Shown here piece by piece: positions 18,690 through 27,909 of a stretch of 64,000 bases of DNA. Numbering within the stretch: position 1 is the stretch's first letter; each line of letters begins with the position of its first letter. The DNA lies in contig NZ_CP120679.1 in NCBI RefSeq assembly GCF_029537375.1, forward strand, positions 1,662,001 through 1,726,000, in the 5' to 3' direction. This stretch comes from Bacillus sp. HSf4. Its GTDB lineage: Bacteria; Bacillota; Bacilli; Bacillales; Bacillaceae. The translations under genes were made by a program, and so were the position numbers. The notes beneath the pieces are model-generated. The model had not been told where the DNA came from and searched no databases. It saw only the letters and a program-made list of their open reading frames with translations.

Positions 18690-19088
18690 TTGGCAAATCA
18701 AAACGCGCAATCTTCTATTGAAGAGTTTAAACGGTTTATCAAACGGCATCCTAAGCTGATTTCCGAAGTTCGAAAAGAGCAAAAGAGCTGGCAGGAAGTG
18801 TATGAAAACTGGGTTTTGCTAGGGGAAGATGACGACATATGGGAGCCGTACAGAGAACATGAAACATCAACAGAAACACCATCGGGAGACGGCGGCAAAA
18901 ACGATTTTATTTCGAAAATGGTCAAGGCTGTAAAGAAGATGGACGCTAACCAAATGAATGAGCAGATCAATAAAATGAGCCAGTCTATTTCTTCGCTGCA
19001 AAGCTTGCTCAACCAGTTTTCGGCCGGAAGTGGAAAACAGGAAAACCATGGTGGCGGCGAGCATCCGTTTTCTTTCCGAAAAGATTAG
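18690..19088 (+). CDS. ylbD: YlbD family putative spore coat protein
   Basis: 132 aa, TTG start with a GGAGGGGGTG site. Hydrophilic, with IEEFKRFIKRHPKLISEVRKEQ at the start, a helical Met/Gln/Ser-rich middle (MNEQINKMSQSISSLQSLL) and a Gly/His-rich tail. It matches the YlbD coat family; a coat role is inferred from family naming. ylbE follows 14 bases later, so the two are probably co-transcribed. The 290-bp gap before it holds only the ylbC terminator and an unconvincing small ORF at 18491-18610. Confidence 0.8.
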   Translation: MANQNAQSSIEEFKRFIKRHPKLISEVRKEQKSWQEVYENWVLLGEDDDIWEPYREHETSTETPSGDGGKNDFISKMVKAVKKMDANQMNEQINKMSQSISSLQSLLNQFSAGSGKQENHGGGEHPFSFRKD

Positions 19089-19102
19089 CAAAGGAGATTC
19101 GT

Positions 19103-19342
19103 ATGCGCAAAGAAGTACAGGAGTTTGTATTCGCCGATGAGGAGCGCCGCCGGTTTATCCGCGAGCAGCCGATCTGGTACCGCAGGCTTTCGCGGAGACC
19201 GAATGATCTGTCTTCCTTTCAGCTGGATATGATGAATTTTTATGAAAAAACGATTCCCCACCGTGTCAACCAGTTTTCAAACGGGATTCAGATGGCTAAC
19301 ATGATGATGCAGATGTTTCAAGCGATGCGCACTCAGGATTAA
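19103..19342 (+). CDS. ylbE: YlbE-like protein
   Basis: 79 aa, ATG start with AAAGGAG. Compact, basic, aromatic-rich N-terminal half (FIREQPIWYRRLSRRPND) and a Met-rich C-terminus (MANMMMQMFQAM). Family YlbE-like, function unknown. Lies directly behind ylbD, and its last codons form the 5' arm of the terminator. Confidence 0.85.
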   Translation: MRKEVQEFVFADEERRRFIREQPIWYRRLSRRPNDLSSFQLDMMNFYEKTIPHRVNQFSNGIQMANMMMQMFQAMRTQD

Positions 19343-19362
19343 CCGAGCCTGAGTCTTTTTTT
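19331..19362 (+). terminator. ylbDE terminator
   Basis: ACTCAGG / CCTGAGT stem followed by T7; the first arm overlaps the ylbE stop region. Confidence 0.8.
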
Positions 19363-19417
19363 GTGATTATAAAAACGTCACGATTCGTAAAAGATAGGGC
19401 TGAGGGAGTTGATTCAG

Positions 19418-19546
19418 ATGAAGAAATGCTGGCTGATTTTTTGTTTGTGCATACTGCTGGCGGGCTGCACAACCTATAAACCGAAGCCAAAGGGGAGCTC
19501 AGAGTCGGAGCAGATCACTGGACTCGAGCAAGATGAACCCCTCTAA
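19418..19546 (+). CDS. small lipoprotein, 42 aa, unrecognised
   Basis: ATG with GAGGGAG 9 bases upstream. The product starts MKKCWLIFCLCILLAGC: a two-Lys start, a short hydrophobic core and a good lipobox (LAGC, Cys17), then TTYKPKPKG and an acidic tail ending EQDEPL. The mature peptide would be only 26 residues on a lipid anchor. I do not recall a B. subtilis counterpart between ylbE and ylbF. No terminator separates it from ylbF, but the 92-base gap allows a ylbF promoter. Function unknown. Confidence 0.7.
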   Translation: MKKCWLIFCLCILLAGCTTYKPKPKGSSESEQITGLEQDEPL

Positions 19547-19638
19547 AGCCTTCGGTTGATTTAAAAAAGTATGGCATTGACATATACATTTTGAAAACGG
19601 CTGTTTTGTGATACACTAATAGCTGGAGGTGCATGTCA

Positions 19639-20088
19639 ATGTATGCCACGATGGAATCGCTCAGGATTCAAAATGAAGCAGATGTGTTGGCCGGCATGAT
19701 TCTTCAATCAGAGGCGGCTGAACATTACAGAAAGTGCTACAAGCGTCTCCGGGAAGATGAAGAGGCTGGGCGCATCATCGCTTTGTTTAACAAAATAAAA
19801 GAACAATATGAGGATGTACAGCGTTTTGGAAAGTATCATCCTGATTATAAAGAGATTTCAAAAAAAATGAGGGATATTAAACGGAAGCTGGACCTGCATG
19901 ATACGGTGGCCGAATTTAAAAGAGCCGAAACCGAGCTCCAAAGCATTTTAGATGAGGTCAGCGTGGAGATTGGCCAGGCGGTGTCAAAACATATTAAAGT
20001 GCCGACTGGGAACCCTTATTTTGATAATCTTTCATCTTGCGGCGGCGGCTGCGGATCAGGCGGCAGCTGCGGCTGTAAAGTTTCCTGA
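19639..20088 (+). CDS. ylbF: YlbF, Y-complex subunit acting on RNase Y
   Basis: 149 aa. With YmcA and YaaT it forms the Y-complex, which tunes RNase Y mRNA processing and is needed for competence, biofilm formation and sporulation in B. subtilis. The body is helical (Com_YlbF fold). The tail is Cys/Gly-rich (CGGGCGSGGSCGCKVS), fitting the reported Fe-S cluster of the complex. ATG 19639 is preferred to the ATG at 19633 because GGAGG is 9 rather than 3 bases away and the start MYATMES matches the ortholog. Confidence 0.93.
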   Translation: MYATMESLRIQNEADVLAGMILQSEAAEHYRKCYKRLREDEEAGRIIALFNKIKEQYEDVQRFGKYHPDYKEISKKMRDIKRKLDLHDTVAEFKRAETELQSILDEVSVEIGQAVSKHIKVPTGNPYFDNLSSCGGGCGSGGSCGCKVS

Positions 20089-20114
20089 CGAGACCTTGTT
20101 AGTCTCGTCTTTTT
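20087..20114 (+). terminator. ylbF terminator
   Basis: GACGAGAC / GTCTCGTC stem with a seven-base loop and a T5 tract, starting at the ylbF stop codon. Confidence 0.85.
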
Positions 20115-20156
20115 CATAGAACATAAGGTAATAGAAGCGACAGGCAGGTGATCATT

Positions 20157-20429
20157 TTGGATATCAGGCGTCAAGGATTGATCGTTTGGCTTCATTCGCT
20201 GAAGCAGGCGAAAATGCTCAGGAAATTCGGAAATGTTCATTACGTTTCAAAACGGCTGAAATATGTGGTGGTGTATTGCAATATGGAAGAGGCCGAGAGC
20301 ATCATGGCCAAGATTCGCTCTTATTCTTTTGTCAAACAGGTGGACCTATCCTATAAGCCGTTTTTGAAAATGGAATTTGAATCCAAGCTGGACAAAGCAA
20401 AGGAATATGACTATAAAGCAGGAATCTAA
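20157..20429 (+). CDS. ylbG: YlbG (DUF2129) small cytoplasmic protein
   Basis: 90 aa from a TTG. The preceding AGGTGATC is a near-perfect anti-anti-SD match; a GTG at 20148 lies inside that site and is rejected as start. The protein shows [22 protein letters not shown] and [14 protein letters not shown], typical of the YlbG/DUF2129 family, function unknown. It is followed by the csfG-like locus on the other strand. Confidence 0.85.
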   Translation: MDIRRQGLIVWLHSLKQAKMLRKFGNVHYVSKRLKYVVVYCNMEEAESIMAKIRSYSFVKQVDLSYKPFLKMEFESKLDKAKEYDYKAGI

Positions 20430-20442
20430 CACGGTTCATTTT

Positions 20443-20474
20443 AAAAAAATCCCCGCAGAAAAAACCCTGCGGGG
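20443..20474 (-). terminator. csfG terminator
   Basis: On the minus strand, CCCCGCAG and CTGCGGGG form an 8-bp stem followed by T7. In the plus direction the tract after the stem is poor, so it chiefly serves the minus strand. Confidence 0.85.
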
Positions 20475-20591
20475 TCCTTCTATTCCTTAAAGATTTAAGG
20501 AGAAGGCAAAGGGAGAGGAGAAACCGGAGGAAGAACTTATGGGGAAACGTAAGTCTTCTCCGCGGTTGGCAACAACATCAATCGATGCTGT
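20443..20591 (-). ncRNA. csfG: csfG-like forespore small RNA
   Basis: A minus-strand unit of about 149 nt: a sigma-F/G-type promoter (20598-20627), an ORF-free body, and a terminator (CCCCGCAG / CTGCGGGG then T7). The body has several pyrimidine-rich stretches such as TTCCTCC and TCTCCTCTCCC, complementary to Shine-Dalgarno sequences. csfG is a published sporulation sRNA located in the ylbG-ylbH interval of spore formers. The strand and ends here are inferred from the promoter and terminator; I could not compare with the published consensus. Confidence 0.7.
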
Positions 20592-20597
20592 TGCTAT

Positions 20598-20627
20598 TAT
20601 TATCACCATGAGGTCCGGCCGCTATAC
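20598..20627 (-). promoter_or_regulatory. sigma-F/sigma-G-type promoter of csfG
   Basis: Minus strand -35 GTATA (20627-20623), 15-bp spacer, -10 GGTGATAATA (20607-20598). Both fit the consensus GYWTA and GGNRANAHTR exactly. Confidence 0.7.
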
Positions 20628-20650
20628 ATATGAATTTGCACTTTGGGTGT

Positions 20651-20679
20651 TTGTGCCAAAAAACACTTTGTGATAAGAT
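20651..20679 (+). promoter_or_regulatory. probable sigma-A promoter of ylbH-coaD
   Basis: TTGTGC (20651-20656), 17-bp spacer, TAAGAT (20674-20679) with an extended -10 TG at 20671-20672. It is divergent from the csfG promoter. Confidence 0.65.
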
Positions 20680-20714
20680 AGTGATGATTTTTTTCAAGAA
20701 AAAGTGGTGGAAGT

Positions 20715-21777
<1,063 letters not shown>

Positions 21778-21786
<9 letters not shown>

Positions 21787-22998
21787 AGCAGGTGCACACG
21801 TTTTTGCGTAAAGAATGACATACAGCAGAAGGGTGCCGATCGTCAGAAGCGGTCCGGCCTCTGCCATGGTGCTTAACATCTGGGCCAAAAAAGATTCCGT
21901 TTTCCCGTCCGGAATCAGGAAAAAGACGGGCTCTGCCGGCGTATGGAAGGAAGTATAAAGCGGCTTCCACAAGATCAGCACAAATACAGCTGCATAAATG
22001 CCCTGGAGGAAGCGGGCGATAAAAAACGGTTTGAAGCGAATATCCGTTTCTGCGAGAATCCCGGCCACTTGAGCTTGTACGCAAAAACCGCTGAATCCGA
22101 GAATGAAGCTGACGATCACGGCTTTTTCAAGCAATGATGCATCCGTCGCGCTGACCAGTTTGCTGCCAAGCGTTATCTCAAACACTCCCGATAATAGAGG
22201 TTTGTCAAAAGCAGCCGGGAACTGAAGCGCAGTCAAAATCATTCTTGTGCCTTTGGAAAGAATGTCCGTTATATGAATGACGGAGAGAATGTTATTAAAG
22301 ACAGAAAAAAGAATGATAAAACCGCCTACCATCAGCAAGGTTTGCACGGAGGAAATGACAGCATCACTCAGCAGCTTGCCGAGCGGCCGTTTTTCTTTAA
22401 GCCGGGCTTGGTGAAGCGCTTTGAATGCTTCTTTAATTGAAGGCAGGGGGAGCTTCTTTTTTCTTGCGGTGCGGTTTTCTTCTTTTCTTCCATAGGAGCG
22501 CATCGTCAGTCCGACCGCGAAGTTGCCTAAATAGTGCGCTGCTGCAAGAACGACTCCGAGTGCCGGATTATGAAAAAAGCCAACCGCGACTGCTCCAAAA
22601 ATAAACAGCGGGTTAGATGAATTGGTGAATGAAGCAAGCCGCTCTGCTTCAACCCTGGAAATCTGTCGCTCTTGTCTAAGCCGTGACGTCAGCTTTGCAC
22701 CGGCCGGATTGCCTGAAGCCATACCCATGGCAAGCACGAATCCCCCGACACCGGGCACGCGGAACACGGGCCGCATGAAAGGCTCCAGAAGCAGCCCGAC
22801 AAAGCTGACGATTCCAAACCCGATTAAGAGCTCTGATAAAATAAAAAAAGGCAAAAGGGAAGGGAATACGACCTCCCACCACATGGCAAGTCCGCTTTTT
22901 GAAGCGTCGAATGATTCCTGCGGGTGGGTAATGACGGCAGCAGTAAACAAAAGCAGCAAAACGGCAATGATGAACGTCTTTACCTTTGACATGTCCAT
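21778..22998 (-). CDS. ylbJ: sporulation integral membrane protein YlbJ
   Basis: 406 aa, about eight to nine membrane segments, with Gate-type nucleoside-transporter-like motifs (SNPLFIFGAVAVGFF and GFSGFCVQAQ). The YlbJ family is needed for heat-resistant spores in B. subtilis and is a mother-cell sigma-E gene; what it transports is unknown. ATG start with GGGGGG. I could not identify a clear sigma-E promoter upstream. The next gene to the right is ylbL, not ylbK as in B. subtilis. Confidence 0.9.
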
Positions 22999-23236
22999 TT
23001 CTAACCCCCCTTGCGTTACGGCTGTGAATACACATTGGAAACTGGATCATGATAAAATAAACTGGAGCTTGCCCAAAACTTCTTTATCATTATACGAAGC
23101 TTGGTCCTGATTTTAGACCACCATTATGAGAATCAAAACAGGCGGACTCCTAAAAGCCGCAGCGCAGAAAGTATTTGAGTCAGCCGTGAATGTTAAAAAG
23201 GCCGGCCGTTAAAAAAAGATGGAGGGTTACATATTG

Positions 23237-24259
23237 ATGCAAAAAAGAAGATTGATCCGTATCGCGTTATTGATCATAATCATTGGGGCGGCCCTTTCGT
23301 TTATCAAGCTGCCATATTACATCACTGAGCCGGGCGAGGCGACAGAATTGAAGCCTTTAATTAAAGTCGACGGCGGCTATTCGGAAAAAGGAAGCTTTTC
23401 TTTAATGACAGTTAAAGTCGGTCCTGCCAATCCGATTACATACATGTGGGCCAAGATCCGCCCTTACCATGAAGTGCTTCCCGAAGAAAACTTCAAACAA
23501 CAAGGGGAATCTGATGAGGAGTATATGAAAAGGCAGCTGCAAATGATGAGAGACTCCCAAGAGAATGCGATGATCGCAGCATACAAGCGGGCGGGTAAAG
23601 ATGTCAGCTATACATTTAACGGCGTCTATGCCATGTATGTCGTCTCAGGCATGCCTGCAGAAGGAAAAATTGAGGTCGGAGACAAAATCAAAGCGGTGGA
23701 CGGTCAAACATTTCGCTCTGCGGAAAGCCTTGTCCGCTATATCGAATCGAAAAAAGCCGGGGATCAGGTGAAGGTCGCTATTGAAAGGGATCAAAAAGAA
23801 AAGACGTATGACTTGAAGCTTAAAACCTTTAAAGAGGATCCGAAGCGGGCCGGACTTGGCGTATCTCTTATCACAGACCGCGATGTCAAAGTCAAGCCCG
23901 AGGTCAAACTTGATATTGAAAATATCGGCGGACCTTCGGCCGGGCTGATGATGTCAATGGAAATCTATAATCAGCTGACAAAAAAGGATGAGACAAAAGG
24001 GCATCATATCGCGGGAACAGGAACGATTGATGACGAAGGCAAAGTCGGTCCGATCGGGGGGATCAGCCAGAAAGTCGTCGCCGCGGACAAAGCGGGAGCT
24101 GACATCTTTTTCGCACCCAATGAAGGCGGGAAAAAAGGATCGAATTATGAAGAAGCGGTCAAAACGGCGAAAGACATCAACACCGACATGAAAATCGTCC
24201 CGGTCGACACGATGGATGATGCGATCGAATATTTGGAAAGAAAAGTGAAAAACACCTGA
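23237..24259 (+). CDS. ylbL: membrane-anchored Lon-like PDZ protease YlbL
   Basis: 340 aa. One N-terminal membrane anchor (about 8-24), a PDZ domain (about 120-210, [22 protein letters not shown]), and a C-terminal Lon-type Ser/Lys protease domain. The nucleophile lies in GGPSAGLM (Ser about 233) and the general base Lys in [14 protein letters not shown]. In B. subtilis YlbL with CtpA degrades the SOS division inhibitor YneA, letting division restart after DNA damage. ATG at 23237 is chosen; TTG at 23234 is an equally usable start (GGAGGG is 7-10 bases away). About 200 bp upstream, where ylbK is expected, carry no gene. Confidence 0.92.
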   Translation: MQKRRLIRIALLIIIIGAALSFIKLPYYITEPGEATELKPLIKVDGGYSEKGSFSLMTVKVGPANPITYMWAKIRPYHEVLPEENFKQQGESDEEYMKRQLQMMRDSQENAMIAAYKRAGKDVSYTFNGVYAMYVVSGMPAEGKIEVGDKIKAVDGQTFRSAESLVRYIESKKAGDQVKVAIERDQKEKTYDLKLKTFKEDPKRAGLGVSLITDRDVKVKPEVKLDIENIGGPSAGLMMSMEIYNQLTKKDETKGHHIAGTGTIDDEGKVGPIGGISQKVVAADKAGADIFFAPNEGGKKGSNYEEAVKTAKDINTDMKIVPVDTMDDAIEYLERKVKNT

Positions 24260-24274
24260 TCAAGGTGTTTTTCA
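24246..24274. terminator. bidirectional terminator ylbL / ylbM
   Basis: TGAAAAACACCT pairs perfectly with AGGTGTTTTTCA. The hairpin overlaps the stop codons of both genes. Confidence 0.88.
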
Positions 24275-25519
24275 TTTGCGCAAAAATATACGGCTGTCTT
24301 CGTCAAATCTAATCGGTGAAAGCGAATATTCCTGCTCTGTCAGCTTCGTTTGTTCAGGCTCCTTCAGCGGTGCGCTGTACACCCGCCCTGCTCTGATGTC
24401 CAATTGAAGGGACGGATGTGTGAAAGATCCGATCTTGGTGATCAGCGGGACACACAAGCTTTTTTTCTGAGACGCAAGGTATGCCTGGCCTTTTTTGGTC
24501 ATGCCGAGCAGCCTGATATAAGCGGGCCGGTTTTCGGCAAGGATGCTGTGAACAGCAGATTTTTTCGCTTTCATTAAAATATGTGTGTTCATGCGCTGCA
24601 GCCTTGTCCATGTATAGCGTTTCGTCTTTAAAAGCTCCATATATTCCATAAAAGAGCCCGCTTTGCGAATGGCTTTTTTCACCCGGTGTTCAAGACCTTC
24701 TTCAACCTCATACACCCCGGCCAATTCTTCTGTATCCATCGTATACAGACTGTATTTCAAAAAAGGGAAATAATCTTCAGGCGAATGCCAGAGCCCGAAA
24801 GTCCGCAGATATTCATTCAGCTCATCTTTTGATGCTTCAGGCAGATAGAAGCTGCTTTCGGCAAGGCTCCCGTTTTCAAGCATTGATTTGCGGATGCTTG
24901 TCGCGCTGGCGATTTGGCTTTTTTCAGGAAGAATGGAATCGTGATAGCCGGAGGAGCGCCGTTTGACAGTCTCAGGCTTCATTTGAAAATGCTTCTCTAA
25001 GATCGTTTTGACATAGTGGAACCCGAGAATGTTGTTCGGTTTGGAAAGGTCAAGTGTCGGCCTGTTTTCCGCCACAGTTTGAAAAGCCTTTGCCATTGCT
25101 GCCGGGTAGCTTAGTCCAACCGCAATATGCTTTTTTACCTCCCCGTCAAGCGCATCTCCATGCTCGGCGGTGAATCGCACGGTTTGGATGAACGCGTCAA
25201 TATCGCCGTGTTCACTTCCGAAAAACAATGAGCGGCACCCTAATTCATTCAAGATGGAGACAGCTCCTGCCGCAAACGTTTCCGCCTTTTGGACGGCGAA
25301 TGCGTACGGCAATTCAACGACAATGTCAGCATGGGACATGAGCGCCATTTTTGTCCTGGCCCATTTGGAAACGATGGCGGGTTCGCCGCGCTGCAAAAAA
25401 GAGCCGCTCATGACGGCGACCGCCACATCGCTTCCCGTTTGTGCCTTTGCCTCTTTTATATGAAATAAGTGTCCGTTATGAAATGGATTGTATTCAACAA
25501 CAAGACCGACCGCTTTCAT
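24272..25519 (-). CDS. tmcAL: tRNA(Met) cytidine acetate ligase TmcAL (YlbM)
   Basis: 415 aa. Makes N4-acetylcytidine at the wobble position of elongator tRNA-Met using acetate and ATP. The nucleotidyltransferase core starts MKAVGLVVEYNPFHNGHLFHI (HxGH = HNGH at 14-17) and has SGSFLQRGEPAIVSKW. Length and family (DUF795/HIGH_NTase1) agree. ATG start with AGAGGTG. Divergent from ylbN. Confidence 0.93.
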   Translation of the reverse strand: MKAVGLVVEYNPFHNGHLFHIKEAKAQTGSDVAVAVMSGSFLQRGEPAIVSKWARTKMALMSHADIVVELPYAFAVQKAETFAAGAVSILNELGCRSLFFGSEHGDIDAFIQTVRFTAEHGDALDGEVKKHIAVGLSYPAAMAKAFQTVAENRPTLDLSKPNNILGFHYVKTILEKHFQMKPETVKRRSSGYHDSILPEKSQIASATSIRKSMLENGSLAESSFYLPEASKDELNEYLRTFGLWHSPEDYFPFLKYSLYTMDTEELAGVYEVEEGLEHRVKKAIRKAGSFMEYMELLKTKRYTWTRLQRMNTHILMKAKKSAVHSILAENRPAYIRLLGMTKKGQAYLASQKKSLCVPLITKIGSFTHPSLQLDIRAGRVYSAPLKEPEQTKLTEQEYSLSPIRFDEDSRIFLRK

Positions 25520-25676
25520 CTTTTCACCTCTCTTGCATCTCTAGAAATAGATGTGATACATTTACACATATGTGTTTAGGACGCCTGTTTTGGCAGCGTT
25601 TTTTTAAGTGTATGAATTGTTGCGGGCGATGTCAACGAACGAAAGACGCGGGCGTGTGATCTGTAAAGAAAAAATA

Positions 25677-25705
25677 TTGACAAAAAACATGATGAAAGCT
25701 ATAAT
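25677..25705 (+). promoter_or_regulatory. consensus sigma-A promoter of ylbN-rpmF
   Basis: TTGACA (25677-25682), 17-bp spacer, TATAAT (25700-25705): both hexamers perfect, as expected for a ribosomal-protein transcript. Confidence 0.93.
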
Positions 25706-25735
25706 CATGTTTGTTGCTCTCTTAGAGGTGATACA

Positions 25736-26251
25736 ATGAAATGGACGATACATCAGCTGAATCAAATGCCGAAGAAAGACTTTGAATTTGATGAAACAGT
25801 TGATTTAAGCGAACTCTCTCAAAACTCGGATATACGCCGGATTTCGCCGGTTCGGGTGAAAGGAAAAGCGGAAATCCGCTCAAAGCAGGCTGCATTTGAT
25901 TTCACGATTTCGGGCGAGATGATCTTGCCTTGTTCCAGAACGCTTGTTGATGTTCGTTATCCATTCAGTATTTCAACAAAAGAACTGTTTATATTTCATA
26001 AGACCGATGAGATGGAAGATGAAGACGTTCATATTGTGGAAGACGATCTCATCGACTTGACGCCGGTCGTGAAAGAGGAAATCCTTCTTGAGATCCCTAT
26101 GCAAATCTTTTGTGAAACTGTACAAAATGAAGAAGGTGCTCCCCAAGAAGGCAAGGATTGGCAGGTCATTACAGAAGATGACCGGAAAAATCGGATCGAT
26201 CCGAGACTTGCCGGACTTGAGAAGCTCTTAAAACAAGAAGATGAATCTTAA
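25736..26251 (+). CDS. ylbN: YceD/DUF177 family protein YlbN
   Basis: 171 aa acidic protein, ATG start with AGAGGTG. The family (DUF177, E. coli YceD) is nearly always encoded just before rpmF, as here (23 bases). It has been linked to 23S rRNA accumulation or maturation in other organisms; the function in Bacillus is not known to me. The conserved segment [12 protein letters not shown] sits near residue 66. Driven by a consensus sigma-A promoter. Confidence 0.92.
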   Translation: MKWTIHQLNQMPKKDFEFDETVDLSELSQNSDIRRISPVRVKGKAEIRSKQAAFDFTISGEMILPCSRTLVDVRYPFSISTKELFIFHKTDEMEDEDVHIVEDDLIDLTPVVKEEILLEIPMQIFCETVQNEEGAPQEGKDWQVITEDDRKNRIDPRLAGLEKLLKQEDES

Positions 26252-26274
26252 CGCTCTTTAAGGAGGTGGGAATA

Positions 26275-26448
26275 ATGGCTGTACCTTTTAGAAGAACTTC
26301 TAAAACGAAAAAAAGACTTCGTCGTACACATTTTAAATTGCAAGTGCCTGGTATGGTAGAATGCCCAAACTGCGGTGAGATGAAACTTTCACACCGCGTC
26401 TGCAAAGCATGTGGATCATACAAAGGAAAAGACGTAAAAAGCAACTAA
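26275..26448 (+). CDS. rpmF: 50S ribosomal protein L32
   Basis: 57 aa, starting [19 protein letters not shown]. It has four cysteines in CPNCGE and CKACG, the zinc-binding type of L32. The start is ATG 26275 behind AAGGAGGTGG; an in-frame GTG at 26266 lies inside that site. Co-transcribed with ylbN and followed by a strong terminator. Confidence 0.97.
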   Translation: MAVPFRRTSKTKKRLRRTHFKLQVPGMVECPNCGEMKLSHRVCKACGSYKGKDVKSN

Positions 26449-26460
26449 TTCGTCAAGATG

Positions 26461-26492
26461 AAAACACAAGACTTCAGGTCTTGTGTTTTTTT
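26461..26492 (+). terminator. rpmF terminator
   Basis: AAAACACAAGAC / GTCTTGTGTTTT, a 12-bp perfect stem with a five-base loop, then extra T. Confidence 0.93.
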
Positions 26493-26601
26493 ATATGCAA
26501 ATCGCCCCCATCCTTTTATTTCCTGAAAAGAAAATAGTCTATCTACTCTATCAGCCGCATATGTATGAGGTAAATTCATAAAGTCATGGAGGGGGATATC
26601 T

Positions 26602-27207
26602 TTGACAATCACAAGACAGGATGCATGGACAAAAGATGAAGATATATTGCTGGCTGAGGTTGTATTGAGGCATATTCGGGAAGGGGGCACACAGCTTTCG
26701 GCGTTTGAAGAAGTCGGCAAAGCGCTGAGCCGGACAGCGGCCGCCTGCGGCTTCCGCTGGAATTCCTTTGTCAGGAAGCAATATCAATCAGGAATTGAAC
26801 TGGCAAAAAAACAGCGCAAAGAGCTCCGCAAGAAAATCGGCATCCATTCCGCCAATCTGCCGAACTCCGTCAAAACCATATCTGGAGACAAAACGGAAAA
26901 CATGACAATTGAGGATGTCATCAGCTTTTTAGAAAAACTGAAGGAAGCCCCGGCTCAGAAAGAATTCGCCGAAGAGAAAAAACGGCTCGTTGAAGAAGTC
27001 AATGAATTAAAGCAGGAGGTTGAAAAGCTCAGGAGCGAAAACGAATCGCTGAAGAAACAGCTGGAATTGACTGAGGATGATTATAAAGCGTTGATTGAAA
27101 TCATGGAGCGGGCCAGAAAAATGGTCGTCCTTCAGGAAGATGAGAGAAATAAAAAGGTGAAGTTTCAAATGGAACCGAACGGAAATCTTGAACGGATGGA
27201 GGAATAG
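26602..27207 (+). CDS. gerR: RsfA-family sporulation regulator YlbO (GerR)
   Basis: 201 aa, TTG start. The N-terminal 60 residues are a Myb/SANT-like DNA-binding fold ([18 protein letters not shown] and [13 protein letters not shown]). The C-terminal half is a long Lys/Glu coiled coil (about 105-185). RsfA/GerR proteins adjust mother-cell (sigma-E) or forespore gene expression during sporulation. ylbO is itself a sigma-E gene in B. subtilis. A CATATGTA at 26560-26567 resembles a sigma-E -10 but I see no convincing -35. Confidence 0.9.
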   Translation: MTITRQDAWTKDEDILLAEVVLRHIREGGTQLSAFEEVGKALSRTAAACGFRWNSFVRKQYQSGIELAKKQRKELRKKIGIHSANLPNSVKTISGDKTENMTIEDVISFLEKLKEAPAQKEFAEEKKRLVEEVNELKQEVEKLRSENESLKKQLELTEDDYKALIEIMERARKMVVLQEDERNKKVKFQMEPNGNLERMEE

Positions 27208-27209
27208 AG

Positions 27210-27242
27210 AACCGGCCACTATGCTTTTCGGCCGGTTTTTTT
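27210..27242 (+). terminator. ylbO terminator
   Basis: AACCGGCC / GGCCGGTT stem with a 12-base loop and T7, directly after the ylbO stop. Confidence 0.9.
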
Positions 27243-27245
27243 GTT

Positions 27246-27728
27246 TTAAGCTGATTCTGAGCTTTGATTTGCTTCGCTGTTTGGATGCCAAACGAGCGGG
27301 TTTTCCCCTTTGTCGCGGGCCATATCGTATTTTACCGGTTTAAAGCCCATTTTGCTCCAGAAATCAGATGATTTTACACGCGGACTTGTGCGAATCGGCA
27401 GTCCGTATGATTTGGCGAATTCCACCAGCATCGTCCCGTATCCGTTTCGCTGGTATCCGGGCAGAACTTCAAGCTTCCAAAGCTCCAGGTAGTCTTCACC
27501 TTCCTCAAAGTATTGGTTGGAATTTCCATCTACTTGATACAGGCTCATTCTCGCCACGAGCCGATCCCCGTAATAGATGCCGTAAAACGGTGAATTGCTG
27601 TCGTTTTCAATCATGTTGCTTTCAAGGTCTTCCAGCATGGACAGCTCTTGAAGGCCGTATTCCCTGAACTTTTTAAATTCCTCAAGCGTTTTATAGTTGA
27701 TCAGCAAACGTTCCACTTTGACCATCAT
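27246..27728 (-). CDS. ylbP: GNAT acetyltransferase YlbP
   Basis: 160 aa, ATG with AAGGGGGT upstream. The GNAT acetyl-CoA loop is seen as LEVLPGYQRNGYGTMLVEFAKSYG (about 90-113), with SDFWSKMGFKPV near the C-terminus. Substrate unknown. Position and length agree with B. subtilis YlbP. Confidence 0.88.
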   Translation of the reverse strand: MMVKVERLLINYKTLEEFKKFREYGLQELSMLEDLESNMIENDSNSPFYGIYYGDRLVARMSLYQVDGNSNQYFEEGEDYLELWKLEVLPGYQRNGYGTMLVEFAKSYGLPIRTSPRVKSSDFWSKMGFKPVKYDMARDKGENPLVWHPNSEANQSSESA

Positions 27729-27909
27729 GTTACCCCCTTGTTAGTGATCTACTTATATTGTAAACGCTTTTTTACAAAAATCCAAATGATACAAATTTTC
27801 TAATATCACGACAGGAAATGGTTATCTGAAAATTTGAAACAACTTACGGGTCAATTGTTTAAAATTCTGCTATGATATACAGTATATGAAAAAAGCCGGG
27901 GTGTGAGAA

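Noticed and set aside
23126..23212. 28-codon ORF (MRIKTGGLLKAAAQ...) in the place of ylbK
   Set aside because: No ribosome binding site before the ATG, no resemblance to YlbK, and the length is within chance expectation.
27875..27887. Palindrome ATATACAGTATAT near the panE start
   Set aside because: Overlaps the -10 of panE and is A/T-biased, so it is easily explained by promoter composition.
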